From NCBI GenBank assembly GCA_021156085.1, contig JAJNBC010000002.1, positions 85,019 to 149,018 of the forward strand: 64,000 nt of DNA, given 5' to 3'. A program made the translations under genes and the position numbers. Under the pieces are notes generated by a model, which worked only from the letters and a program-made list of their open reading frames with translations, was not told the origin of the DNA and searched no databases. Shown here one piece after another: positions 36,020-44,795 of the stretch (the first letter of the stretch is position 1; every line of letters starts with the position of its first letter). The stretch comes from Gammaproteobacteria bacterium. Lineage in GTDB: Bacteria > Pseudomonadota > Gammaproteobacteria > DSM-16500.

Positions 36020-37051
36020 ATGAGCATAAAAGAATTGGAAAGCACTATCCATGCATTGGCAAAAAAAGGTAAAGGGATTCTGGCAGCAGATGAAAGTTCG
36101 GCCACTATTACCAAGCGTTTTGCAGCAGTGAATACGGAGTCGACGGAAGAAACGCGCCGCGCTTATCGTGATTTGCTTATTACTACACCTAATTTAAATA
36201 ACTATATTGCTGGTGTTATTCTGTATGAGGAAACGCTTTCACAGAAAACAATGGATGGCACGCTTTTTCCCGAAAAATTAAAAGCATTAGGTATTTTACC
36301 TGGCATTAAAGTAGATAAGGGGTTGGTTATTCTACCTAATACATCGGATGAACAAGTGACGCAAGGGTTAGATGGTCTCGCAGAACGACTAGCCGACTAT
36401 AAAACTAAAGGGGCTTGTTTTGCTAAATGGCGCGCTGTGTATGCTATTTCGACAGTGACACCGAGTAAGCTCGCCATCAAAGCTAATGCAGAGGGGCTGG
36501 CGCGTTATGCTGCTATTTGCCAAGCTAATGGCATTGTCCCTATTGTTGAGCCTGAAATTTTAATAGATGGCGATCATACAATAGAACGTTCGGCGGAGGT
36601 GAGCGAGCGAGTATTGCATAGTGTTTTTAATGCATTGTTTAGATATAAGGTTAAATTAGAATATATTGTACTCAAGCCGAGTATGGTTATTAATGGTAAA
36701 AAGTGTTTGAACAAAGCGAGTGCAGAACAGGTGGCAGAAGCTACTTTAACTATTTTGCGGCGTACTGTGCCTGCTGCAGTACCCACTATTAACTTTTTAT
36801 CAGGCGGGCAAACACCTGAAGAAGCAACTGCCAATCTCAATGCGATGAATGCATTGTCATCACACTTGCCATGGAATGTAAGTTACTCCTATGCTCGTGC
36901 TTTACAAGAATATCCTATGCAAATTTGGCATGGCGATGCAAAAAATAGTGTTGCTGCGCAACAGGTTTTTCTTGAAAGAGCAAAATTAAATAGTTTAGCT
37001 GCCATGGGGCAATATGATGGATCGATGGAAACGGAACTTTCCATCGCGTAA
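36020..37051 (+). CDS. fructose-bisphosphate aldolase, class I
   Basis: Schiff-base aldolase of glycolysis and gluconeogenesis. 343 residues of the eukaryote-like class I type: GKGILAADESS (Asp24), FAKWRAVY (Lys136), EPEILIDGDH (Glu177), the Schiff-base Lys219 in VLKPSMV and the phosphate loop FLSGGQTPEEA. It stands alone; 72 bp separate it from the antitoxin gene. Confidence 0.95.
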   Translation: MSIKELESTIHALAKKGKGILAADESSATITKRFAAVNTESTEETRRAYRDLLITTPNLNNYIAGVILYEETLSQKTMDGTLFPEKLKALGILPGIKVDKGLVILPNTSDEQVTQGLDGLAERLADYKTKGACFAKWRAVYAISTVTPSKLAIKANAEGLARYAAICQANGIVPIVEPEILIDGDHTIERSAEVSERVLHSVFNALFRYKVKLEYIVLKPSMVINGKKCLNKASAEQVAEATLTILRRTVPAAVPTINFLSGGQTPEEATANLNAMNALSSHLPWNVSYSYARALQEYPMQIWHGDAKNSVAAQQVFLERAKLNSLAAMGQYDGSMETELSIA

Positions 37052-37123
37052 CATTAGCTACTTTGCAGTAGGGTTGATACTGCAAGGGTTTATAATTTGT
37101 TTTTAGAAAATGGAATTTGAATT

Positions 37124-37384
37124 ATGGCAATTACCGTATTGAATACCGTGGATGCAAAAGAACAATTTACAGATTTAGTGAATCGTGTAGTACATAGTAA
37201 AGAGCGAGTTATTTTGACCCGTCGTGGTAAAGAAATTGCTGCGATTATTCCACTGGAAGACTTGACGTTATTGCAAGAAGCGCAAGATAGACATGACCTT
37301 CGTGAAGCCATTGATGCTTTAAAGGAAGTACGGAATCTGGGCACCATGACTTTAGATCAATTAAGAGAAGATATAGGCGTATAA
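37124..37384 (+). CDS. Phd/YefM-family antitoxin
   Basis: 86 residues. The N-terminal part has the Phd/YefM DNA-binding fold (LNTVDAKEQFTDLVNRVV, then ILTRRGKEIAAIIPLEDL), and the C-terminal helix would wrap the toxin. It is followed two bases later by a RelE/ParE-type toxin, making a type II toxin-antitoxin pair. The toxin seems truncated. Confidence 0.88.
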   Translation: MAITVLNTVDAKEQFTDLVNRVVHSKERVILTRRGKEIAAIIPLEDLTLLQEAQDRHDLREAIDALKEVRNLGTMTLDQLREDIGV

Positions 37385-37386
37385 TT

Positions 37387-37629
37387 GTGTCCACCCCCTA
37401 TCATATAAAAATTGCTCCTCCTGCGGTGCAGCAAATTAAACAATTGTCTGCTAAACAACAAAAAATCCTCTTCAAATTAGCCGAAGCGTTATCGATGAAC
37501 CCCCGTCCCCCGGGCGCTAATAAAATTAGTGGGATGACAGGGCTTTATAGTGAAACAGTTAGTCCACTCCGTTTGGTTTATAAAATAGAAGAGCAAGATG
37601 TTTTGTTATTATTAGTAAAAACGGCATAG
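37387..37629 (+). CDS. RelE/ParE-superfamily toxin, C-terminally truncated
   Basis: 80 residues from GTG 37387. The RelE fold is visible (YHIKIAPPAVQQIKQLSAKQ, then NKISGMTGLYSE and LRLVYKIEEQDVLLLLVK). The family then continues with a GHRREVY-like end carrying residues important for mRNA cleavage. Here the frame stops right after VKTA, exactly where the solo end of the 147-bp repeat begins, so the end was probably lost to that insertion. Activity is doubtful. Confidence 0.8.
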   Translation: MSTPYHIKIAPPAVQQIKQLSAKQQKILFKLAEALSMNPRPPGANKISGMTGLYSETVSPLRLVYKIEEQDVLLLLVKTA

Positions 37630-37651
37630 TAGAATTGTCAATAGATCCTAA
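37622..37651 (+). repeat. solo right end of the 147-bp inverted-repeat element
   Basis: GAATTGTCAATAGATCCTAA (37632-37651) matches the right terminal repeat of copy A at 19 of 20 positions, and the preceding GGCATAGT resembles its GGCCTAGC flank. It lies across the toxin stop and the first codons of the GlcNAc kinase gene. Confidence 0.65.
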
Positions 37652-38558
37652 GGATTTCCGATTGGCAGACGATATTTTTATAGGTGTAGATGGTGGCGGT
37701 TCTGCGTCCAGAGTGCGTGTTGAAGATAGTCGCGGTCAGCTATTAGGCCAAGTGATGAGCGGATCAGCTAATATTCGTTTATCAGTGGAGGGGGCGTGGC
37801 ATTCTATTCATACGGCGTTAATAGATATTTTATCTGCGCAGGGAATATCTTTAAAAGATAAACATTATCGTTTCCATGCTGGGGTGGGCTTAGCGGGTTG
37901 CGAAGTTACGGAAGCAGTGCAGGCTTTTTTAGAATATCCTCATCCTTTTACTACAATCCAGTTAGTAAGTGATGCACACATTGCTTGTATAGGCGCGCAT
38001 CATCATGCAGATGGTACTATTATTATTGCGGGTACAGGGGTGATAGGTTATCAAATAGAAGGAGAGCAGAAGGTACGTGTAGGGGGATGGGGTTTTCCGC
38101 ATGATGATGAGGGCGGAGGGGCATGGCTAGGATTAGAAGCGGTGCGTTTAACGTTTCAATGGTTAGATCAGCGTGGAGAAAAATCCCTGTTAGTTGAAGA
38201 GGTCTTTTCTTATTTCAATCAAGATCATGCTCGGTTTGTGGCTTGGGCGAATCAAGCAAATTCTACAGAGTTTGCGCGTCTAGCACCTATTGTTATTCAT
38301 TATAGTCAGCAAGAAGAAGCTGTTGCAGTATGGTTGATGAAGAAAGCAGCGCATTCTATTGAGAGAATTGCCCACACGTTGAAAAAAATGCGAGTAAAAA
38401 AGCATCCATTCGCTTGTTGCTTATTAGGCGGCATTGCTCCTTTTATTGAGCCATGGTTGAGTGCAGAGTTGCGGGCTACTTTTGTTGCGCAGAAAGACAA
38501 TGCAGAGAAAGGTGCTATTCTCATGATTCGTAAACAATTTGAAAAGGAGGGTCGATGA
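37635..38558 (+). CDS. N-acetylglucosamine kinase, BadF/BadG/BcrA/BcrD ATPase family
   Basis: 307 residues. The actin-like ATPase signature FIGVDGGGSASRVRVED (phosphate 1) is followed by IIIAGTGVIGYQ, GWGFPHDDEGGGAWLG and LLGGIAPF, as in bacterial GlcNAc kinases. The ATGA overlap with nagA supports the substrate. The first codons (from TTG 37635) lie in the repeat remnant; a downstream TTG 37665, much closer to the FIGVDGGG strand, could be the true start. No ribosome site is evident. Confidence 0.85.
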   Translation: MSIDPKDFRLADDIFIGVDGGGSASRVRVEDSRGQLLGQVMSGSANIRLSVEGAWHSIHTALIDILSAQGISLKDKHYRFHAGVGLAGCEVTEAVQAFLEYPHPFTTIQLVSDAHIACIGAHHHADGTIIIAGTGVIGYQIEGEQKVRVGGWGFPHDDEGGGAWLGLEAVRLTFQWLDQRGEKSLLVEEVFSYFNQDHARFVAWANQANSTEFARLAPIVIHYSQQEEAVAVWLMKKAAHSIERIAHTLKKMRVKKHPFACCLLGGIAPFIEPWLSAELRATFVAQKDNAEKGAILMIRKQFEKEGR

Positions 38559-39727
38559 ATTTTATTATCACTGGCCCTCTTGTTTACACCGAGCGGGCTA
38601 TTCTTTCTGAGGCTGCGATTGCAGTAAGTGATGGGTTGATTCGATCTATTGATATGAGAGCCGAGAGGGAAAAAATAGGCGGGCACGAAGTGATTCATTT
38701 TCCGTCGAATTATTATCTTGTGCCAGGCTTTATTGATTTACATGTACATGGCGTGAATGGGCACGATGTCATGGATGCCACGCCACATGCATTGAATATG
38801 ATGAGCCAAACACTTGCCGCACAAGGCACTACTGGGTTTCTTGCTACTACTATGACAGCAAAAGTAAATGAGATTGAAAATGCGCTGATAGCCGTACGTA
38901 ATTTTATGAAGGAAAACCGAGAAATAAAAGGAGCAGCTATTTTAGGGGTACATTTAGAAGGACCTTTTATTTCTCCCAAAAAAATAGGGGCCCAATGTGC
39001 TAGCGACATTCTTAAGCCTGACATTGAATTATTTCAGCGCTGGCAAGATAAATCGGCCCATGTTATTAAATTAGTGACGCTTGCTCCCGAGTTAGCGGAT
39101 GGCATGGAATTCATTCGTTATCTCAGGAAAAATAATATTATCGCTGCAGTAGGTCATAGCGATGCAACCTATGCCGAAACACTCACAGCCATTGCTGAAG
39201 GCACTATTTATGCGACACATTTATTTAACGCTATGCGCGGTATCCATCAACGCGAGCCAGGTGCTGTGATGGCGGCGTTGCTGTCTGAACAAATATCAAC
39301 AGAATTAATTGTGGATGGCGTGCATTTACATCCTGCCATTGTTCAATTAATTTTAAAATTAAAAACAAAAGAAAAAATGATTGTAGCGACGGATGCAATG
39401 CGTGCTACCTGTTTGGGCGATGGAATTTATGATTTAGGTGGGCAGAATGTAAAGGTAAAAGAAGGTGTTGCTACTTTAGCAGAGGGTACGTTAGCCGGTA
39501 GCACCTTAACAATGCCGGCTGCTATAAAAAATCTCATGCGATTTACGCAGTGCAGTTTATTCGATGCATTAAAAATGGCGACGGAAAATCCAGCGAAAAT
39601 GTTAGGCATCTTCCACGAACAAGGAAGTATTGCATTGGGAAAAAAAGCGGATTTGGTAGTGTTAGATGAAGAATTGAATGTAGTAATGACAATTTGTACT
39701 GGCAAGATTGTTTATTGTAAATCCTAA
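38555..39727 (+). CDS. nagA: N-acetylglucosamine-6-phosphate deacetylase
   Basis: Amidohydrolase that converts GlcNAc-6-phosphate to glucosamine-6-phosphate. 390 residues with the metal motif PGFIDLHVHGVNG, HLEGPFISPKKIGAQ, AVGHSDATYAET, THLFNAMRGIHQREPG and ATDAMRA (catalytic Asp). Its start overlaps the kinase stop by four bases. Kinase plus deacetylase suggests salvage of peptidoglycan or chitin-derived GlcNAc; a nagB deaminase is not adjacent. Confidence 0.95.
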   Translation: MNFIITGPLVYTERAILSEAAIAVSDGLIRSIDMRAEREKIGGHEVIHFPSNYYLVPGFIDLHVHGVNGHDVMDATPHALNMMSQTLAAQGTTGFLATTMTAKVNEIENALIAVRNFMKENREIKGAAILGVHLEGPFISPKKIGAQCASDILKPDIELFQRWQDKSAHVIKLVTLAPELADGMEFIRYLRKNNIIAAVGHSDATYAETLTAIAEGTIYATHLFNAMRGIHQREPGAVMAALLSEQISTELIVDGVHLHPAIVQLILKLKTKEKMIVATDAMRATCLGDGIYDLGGQNVKVKEGVATLAEGTLAGSTLTMPAAIKNLMRFTQCSLFDALKMATENPAKMLGIFHEQGSIALGKKADLVVLDEELNVVMTICTGKIVYCKS

Positions 39728-39730
39728 TAC

Positions 39731-39877
39731 TTAGGATTTTTTGACAATTTTCCTATTCCGGATGTCACACTTTGATTTTTTGTGCGCTGCTGCTCATTGA
39801 CTTGCAGACCAACTCTGCTTCGGTGCTCACAAATCAAAGCGTTTCACTTCGGCTTAGCGTATTGTCAACAGATCCTA
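39731..39877. repeat. 147-bp MITE-like element, copy B (diverged)
   Basis: The left end TTAGGATTTTTTGACAAT and right end ATTGTCAACAGATCCTA match copy A, as does the interior (ACTTTGATTTTTTGTGC, TGCTCATTGACTTGCA, GTGCTCACAAATCAAAG). It begins four bases after the nagA stop. Same orientation as copy A and as the solo end before the kinase gene. Confidence 0.75.
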
Positions 39878-39959
39878 TAGATCGGGATGATCATTTATTT
39901 TCATATATAGAATCTAATGGCTTCTTGCTAGACAAAGGATTTCTTGCTAAACTTCTGAG

Positions 39960-41141
39960 ATGAAAAATTTTGGCAAAATACCTCTGGTTCTGCTGGCTGA
40001 AATGATGATCGTGTCATTTCTGACGCCTTTTATGCCTTTAGTTATTCAACAATCATTTTATGCGCTTAGTCTTAGTATTAAAGCAAGTATTATTTTCCTT
40101 TTGCCACTCATTATTTTTGGGTTGTTATTTAAAACTGCTGTTGGCTTGGCACGCCAGGCAACGACTATTATTCTGCTTGTTGTGGGGTTGGTATGCTTAT
40201 CTAATTTTACGTCTACTTTTCTTAGTCACTATGTAGGTGCCAGGATTTATCATTTTAATATGTCATTATTGCTGCCAAAAACAGGGGGTGGGCTAGCGCC
40301 ACTTTGGTTGTTTACTCTGCCCAAGCTGATTCCCAATGATAAAGCAATGCTTGCAGGGATTGTGCTTGGCATTTTTTTTGGCAATTATATGCCCTCCCAT
40401 GCAAAAAAAATAGCGATGCAGCTTGAAACCATGATTAATAAATTATTGTCGTTTATTATTTATGTTATCCCTTTTTTCATCGCGGGTTTTATTGTTAAGT
40501 TAGCGTCCGATGGCGTAATTCACATGATTGTAAAAGATTATTCAGTGATTTTTGCTATTGTAGCGGTGACGCAGCTTGCTTACATTTTTTCAGCTTATTT
40601 TATGGTGAACCGTTTTCAACTTGTTTGTACACTGCGGTCTGTTAGGAATATGCTACCTGCTGCGTTGACGGGGTTTAGCACTATGTCGAGCGCAGCTGCC
40701 ATGCCTTTTACTATTGCTGGGGTAAAGCGTAATTCCAAAAACTCCGATTTAGTTTCTTCTATTGTGCCTGCGACGGTAAATATTCATTTAGTGGGAGATT
40801 GTTTTGCTATTCCTATTTTTGCTTATGCGGTGCTCAAAAGCTTTGGTTTTTCTGAGCCCACTTTAGCTATGTATTTGGTATTCACAACTTATTTCGTGCT
40901 TGCGAAATTTTCTGTGGCAGCTATTCCTGGCGGCGGTATTATTGTGATGCTTCCTATCTTGGAATCTTATCTGGGGTTTAATGCAGAAATGCTATCGCTA
41001 ATTACAGCGTTGTATATTCTTTTTGATCCGGTGATTACCTGCGCCAATGTATTGGGCAATGGGGCCTTTGCTTTATTAGCGGATAAATTACTCCGCAAAA
41101 GGAAAACTTTCCTTATTGGTAAGCTAAGGCGGGCTCGATAA
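39960..41141 (+). CDS. sodium/dicarboxylate symporter family (SDF/DAACS) transporter
   Basis: 393 residues, about eight hydrophobic spans. The re-entrant loop HP1 serine motif (GFSTMSSAAAMPFTI) and HP2 (FSVAAIPGGGIIVMLPIL) typical of glutamate/dicarboxylate or neutral amino-acid symporters are present, and a TM7-like NIHLVGDCFAIP replaces the usual NMDG motif. The transported solute cannot be read from the sequence; the changed TM7 motif suggests it is not a standard glutamate carrier. No regulator is adjacent. Confidence 0.85.
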   Translation: MKNFGKIPLVLLAEMMIVSFLTPFMPLVIQQSFYALSLSIKASIIFLLPLIIFGLLFKTAVGLARQATTIILLVVGLVCLSNFTSTFLSHYVGARIYHFNMSLLLPKTGGGLAPLWLFTLPKLIPNDKAMLAGIVLGIFFGNYMPSHAKKIAMQLETMINKLLSFIIYVIPFFIAGFIVKLASDGVIHMIVKDYSVIFAIVAVTQLAYIFSAYFMVNRFQLVCTLRSVRNMLPAALTGFSTMSSAAAMPFTIAGVKRNSKNSDLVSSIVPATVNIHLVGDCFAIPIFAYAVLKSFGFSEPTLAMYLVFTTYFVLAKFSVAAIPGGGIIVMLPILESYLGFNAEMLSLITALYILFDPVITCANVLGNGAFALLADKLLRKRKTFLIGKLRRAR

Positions 41142-41311
41142 ATCTGAGTGGCCGTATGTATCATCCCTTACCCTATTTGATAGTTTCGTTTTATTATAGA
41201 ATATATGGCCAATATTTTGATATTAGCTTATTAATCACCGCCTATGAAACGTACGAAGAAAATTATTTGCGCTGACATGAAGCAAAAAATTGGGAGGCAA
41301 TTCTAACTCAT

Positions 41312-41722
41312 TTGACAAAGAAAATAGGAGCCGCCCAAGGCCAATTACCGGCGCACGCCATAAATGAATATTGCCGAGACGACCGATCATTTGATCCTGC
41401 CCCCAACTTTTTTCAGCGAGAAGCGCTCCCGCGCATGAGAGAAGTGTGGGTTGATGAGGGCGAGGGCCCCCAAGTAAGCAGCCATGTGTTCACCGCCAAA
41501 TATAATGGAGGAAGCATTGGCGAAACATGCGTACTTTATAAAGGGCAAAGAAGTAGGGCAATGCTATTGAGGTGCCAAAAGGGATTCTCTTATCCGCACT
41601 CTTCACATTGTGCCCTGGACAGGAAGGCAATGAGCGCTTTGTTTGAAGCGCGCTTAGGGCAGCAGCAATATGTGATGCGAGACTTATTAAAAGATAAGCC
41701 CATACCTGCTAAGAAAAGATAA
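41312..41722 (+). CDS. hypothetical protein
   Basis: 136 residues from TTG 41312, no family recognised. Soluble and basic at the C terminus, with a possible small beta domain (VSSHVFTAKYNGGSIGETCVLY). A GGGAGG stretch is 15 bases upstream, further than ideal. Base composition is slightly more GC-rich than its neighbours, so it may be recently acquired or not a gene. Confidence 0.4.
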   Translation: MTKKIGAAQGQLPAHAINEYCRDDRSFDPAPNFFQREALPRMREVWVDEGEGPQVSSHVFTAKYNGGSIGETCVLYKGQRSRAMLLRCQKGFSYPHSSHCALDRKAMSALFEARLGQQQYVMRDLLKDKPIPAKKR

Positions 41723-42083
41723 AGATAATTCACGGCTCTTGAGCAAAGCGCCACTAAGACTCGGATGAGACAAGAGTTACCCCTAAGTTAAAATGTTTTG
41801 TTCTCTTTATTTAGAGCGAGAAGGAGCAGTGTTCTCTGCAAGCACCCCAACAGTGATAGACCCTCAAAAGCGAATAGGCGGCCCGAGCACCTGCTAACAG
41901 ATTATCGCCCAGGGGCTGGTATTGTCTGCCCTGCTTCTACTAGGATAAAAAGAGCTTTGGCCAAGAATAACTTCAAGCCACTCCCAAGCGTTACCGTTAC
42001 GGTAAAAGTTAAATAATTCGTTGCTGAAGTGTATAAAAACCCTTTCATAAAGGAAAATAGCCTAGTAGTTTACCTATAATCTC
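41723..42083. other. stretch with no convincing gene
   Basis: An open frame at 41798-42016 (72 codons, TTG start, Arg-rich, no ribosome site) and a 34-codon frame starting at an ATG near 41792 overlap each other. Neither looks coding. Confidence 0.35.
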
Positions 42084-42261
42084 TTATCTTTGCGGGGAGA
42101 GGGCGCGCGGAGTGTCTTCTGCAGATGAAATATTTATAGCACAACAGTGGAATACGACTAGAAAAAATCCAGCGCAGAGAGCGCCTAGCACTAAACCTAT
42201 TACTGCTCCTATCGCTCAGGCGGGAATGGTCAAACCTGCGATTATTGTAGGGGGAGAACCT
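42084..42261 (-). pseudogene. decayed duplicate of the neighbouring small membrane protein gene
   Basis: On the minus strand the frame reads TIIAGLTIPA-stop-AIGAVIGLVLGALCAGFF, parallel to AIIAGLTIPGWVIGAIIGL and GGVLSAGFL of the intact gene at 42367-42636. The Trp codon TGG has become TGA and the N-terminal third is missing. Confidence 0.7.
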
Positions 42262-42366
42262 TATTGATACTGCACCATAATAACCCCACTAAGAACCGAC
42301 ACATCTCGAATAAAATAAGGAGGGTTAGATGAAAAAGGACTTCCATTTGTCATTATTATCTTCTCC

Positions 42367-42636
42367 TTATCGGGAGCGTTGCTGCGCAGCTTGATTTTCT
42401 ACAGGCGACTCAGCCCAACAGCAACGCGATAGCGCTAAAAGAAATCCCGCGGAAAGCACCCCGCCTATCAGACCTATTATTGCTCCTATCACCCATCCTG
42501 GTATGGTCAAACCTGCAATTATTGCAGGAGGAGCAGCGGTTTTTACAGCTTGCACTACTCCCGAGATACCCCCTATAATGATTGGCAGCCAAAAGTTCCT
42601 GCGTTCATCAAAGTTCCGAAAAAATCTGAATTGCAT
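42367..42636 (-). CDS. small glycine-rich membrane protein
   Basis: 89 residues with one long or two short hydrophobic helices (FWLPIIIGGISGVVQAV, then GWVIGAIIGLIGGVLSAGFL) rich in glycine. An AAGAGG ribosome site lies before ATG 42636. A broken duplicate lies just downstream at 42084-42261, so the gene has been tandemly copied. Function unknown. Confidence 0.6.
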   Translation of the reverse strand: MQFRFFRNFDERRNFWLPIIIGGISGVVQAVKTAAPPAIIAGLTIPGWVIGAIIGLIGGVLSAGFLLALSRCCWAESPVENQAAQQRSR

Positions 42637-42939
42637 TGTTTTTCCTCTTAATGATGGCTATTTAATGGGCGATATGATAGCAGCTTAAAGCTGAGCATAC
42701 AAGTATAGGGTGGGGGTTGCAGGGCCTACGCATGAAAGATTTTATTGACAACCTTGACCAGATGTTTAGAGGACATGGCATTCTTCCTCTAAGTTTTTCA
42801 TATCTTCTCCATTTAAAGATTTTTTTAATATTTTTAAGTGCCTTATCAAAGTCTTTTAATAATGTCCATAAATTAGAGATAAGCTTGTAACCACTCGCGC
42901 CCAGGCTGGAATTACCGGCATTTTCATAAAGTTGTTAAT
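42637..42939. other. intergenic stretch without a gene
   Basis: Lies between the small membrane protein and the response regulator. No credible coding frame, RNA gene or strong hairpin with a U-run was seen. Confidence 0.4.
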
Positions 42940-43578
42940 TCAGCTCTCGAATTCGGAGGTGACTCTTAAATATGATTTTATCAATTCAACTACTGTGGCG
43001 GCGTGCATTTTTTTCATAATATTGCAACGATGTAACTCGACTGTCTTGATCGAAATACTCAACTCCCAGGCAATTTCCTTATTTAGTTTGCCGGCAACAA
43101 TCCATTTTAATATTTCAGTTTCTCGGCCTGTTAACGAAGTTAAACGGCTGCGAATAACATCGTCTCTTCTGTCTCGGGACAGCGATTTTTGATGGTAGGC
43201 AATGGCCTTGTAAATGAGATCCAGGAGTATTTGATCGTTAAACGGTTTTGTTAGGAAATCGAAGGCGCCTGCTTGCATAGCACGCACAGCCATGGGAATG
43301 TCTCCATGGCCTGTCATGAAAATAATGGGCAAACTATTTTGACGTACATTTAATTGTGCCTGGAGCTCAAGGCCGCTCATCTGTGGCATGCGGATATCCA
43401 GTAAAATACAGCCTTCTGTTTGAGAGAAAGGAAAAGCCTCCAAAAAACTCGCGGCGTGATTAAAGATCTGAGTGGTTAGGCCGACCGATTCCAGCAGCCA
43501 GCGTAGCGATTTGCAAAGATCGAGGTCATCATCCACAATGTACACCGTCTCCTTACTTTTATGGGATGAGGTGCGCAT
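42940..43578 (-). CDS. FixJ/NarL-type response regulator
   Basis: 212 residues from ATG 43578, overlapping the upstream kinase stop by 20 bases; the open frame above this is the kinase gene read out of phase. The receiver domain has the phospho-acceptor Asp61 in CILLDIRMPQMSG, the switch Thr in FMTGHG and Lys in FLTKPF. The C-terminal LuxR-type HTH is at about 145-190 (LTGRETEILKWIVAGKLNKE, then SIKTVELHRCNIMKKM). Paired with the FixL-like kinase. Confidence 0.92.
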   Translation of the reverse strand: MRTSSHKSKETVYIVDDDLDLCKSLRWLLESVGLTTQIFNHAASFLEAFPFSQTEGCILLDIRMPQMSGLELQAQLNVRQNSLPIIFMTGHGDIPMAVRAMQAGAFDFLTKPFNDQILLDLIYKAIAYHQKSLSRDRRDDVIRSRLTSLTGRETEILKWIVAGKLNKEIAWELSISIKTVELHRCNIMKKMHAATVVELIKSYLRVTSEFES

Positions 43579-44758
43579 TTTCATCCATAACCGGTAAGGT
43601 AATCTGGAAGCAAGCGCCGCCTCGCCGATTGTTAAAGGCAGTAATATTTCCTTTATGGGCCTCAATAATAGTGCGGCAAATGGAGAGACCCATGCCCATG
43701 CCATGGGACTTGGTGGTGTAGTAGAGATCAAATAGCTGGGGCAAGGTAGCCGGATCAATGCCAGGGCCGTTGTCTTTGATATTAATCACCAGCGTTTTTG
43801 GTTGCCTGAAAAGTGTTTCTATTATGATTTTACCCGCGAGCTGGGCAGAATTTTCAAGTACGTCAATGCTGTTACGCAGCAGATTCAATAATACTTGTTC
43901 CAATTGAATTTTATCTACTTGCATTTTAGGAAGCGGTTTTTTTGATGGCTTGATGATGAGTTGAATTTTGGTTCCCACTATTTCATCAGGCAGGAGGGTA
44001 GGTATATTGGCAATCAATTCCTGGATTGCCACGGGTTCAAGGTATAGTTCACTTTTTCGGATGAAATTTTTTATGCGGTGCAGCACTGCCCCCGCTCTTT
44101 CCGCCTGTCTGCCTGCAAGCTGTAATGCTTCGATCAAATCACTTGCTTTATACTTGCCCTCATTAAGACGATGAACACATCCTTTGATGTAATTGGCGAT
44201 GGTCGTCAAAGGCTGGTTAAGTTCGTGGGCCATAGCAGAAGCCATTTCTTCCATCGTGCTGGTACGTTCAAGCTGAGCTAGTTCCAGTTGACGCTGCTGC
44301 TTCTTTGCCTGTTGCTCTGCACGCAGACGTTTTTTTAATTCATTTTGCAAATTCACTGCAAGCGATGACTTAGTAAACAAGTTGACAAAAACATTGACCT
44401 TATATTTTAGAATGTCAGGATTAATGGGCTTCAAAATATAATCCACGCCGCCCAGCTTATATCCCCTGTTCACTTCGGCTTCGTCTTTATGCCACGCGCT
44501 TAAAAATATGATGGGCGTGTAACTCGACCTTTCTCGGGAACGTATCAGATGCGCGGCTTCAAAGCCATCCATATCTGGCATTTGTACATCAAGCAGAATA
44601 ACCGCAAAATTATATCGCAGCACATGCCGTAAAGCTTCTTTGGCAGAACTGGCAAACACAGTCAGGTGCTCAAATTCCTTTAGCACACTGCCAATGGCTT
44701 TTAAGTTTTGCGGATTGTCATCCACAACTAATATATAAGCTTTGTCTAGATTATCCAT
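43559..44758 (-). CDS. REC-fused histidine kinase (FixL/DctB-like)
   Basis: 399 residues, no transmembrane segment. An N-terminal receiver domain has Asp57 (AVILLDVQMPDMDG), followed by a Gln/Lys-rich coiled coil (137-168). The HisKA H-box is MAHELNQPL (His178), of the FixL/DctB subclass, and the ATPase domain has the N-box NLLRNSIDVL (Asn296), DNGPGID and GMGMGLSI. Its own receiver implies input from another kinase, making it an intermediate in a relay. Output is probably the overlapping FixJ-type regulator. Confidence 0.92.
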   Translation of the reverse strand: MDNLDKAYILVVDDNPQNLKAIGSVLKEFEHLTVFASSAKEALRHVLRYNFAVILLDVQMPDMDGFEAAHLIRSRERSSYTPIIFLSAWHKDEAEVNRGYKLGGVDYILKPINPDILKYKVNVFVNLFTKSSLAVNLQNELKKRLRAEQQAKKQQRQLELAQLERTSTMEEMASAMAHELNQPLTTIANYIKGCVHRLNEGKYKASDLIEALQLAGRQAERAGAVLHRIKNFIRKSELYLEPVAIQELIANIPTLLPDEIVGTKIQLIIKPSKKPLPKMQVDKIQLEQVLLNLLRNSIDVLENSAQLAGKIIIETLFRQPKTLVINIKDNGPGIDPATLPQLFDLYYTTKSHGMGMGLSICRTIIEAHKGNITAFNNRRGGACFQITLPVMDENAHLIP

Positions 44759-44795
44759 GGCGGCTGCTGCAAAAATATAAATAGAGAATGCTATC

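Noticed and set aside
43579..43758. N-terminal 60-codon extension of the FixJ-type regulator
   Set aside because: It is the kinase C terminus read in another frame; the receiver domain begins just after ATG 43578.
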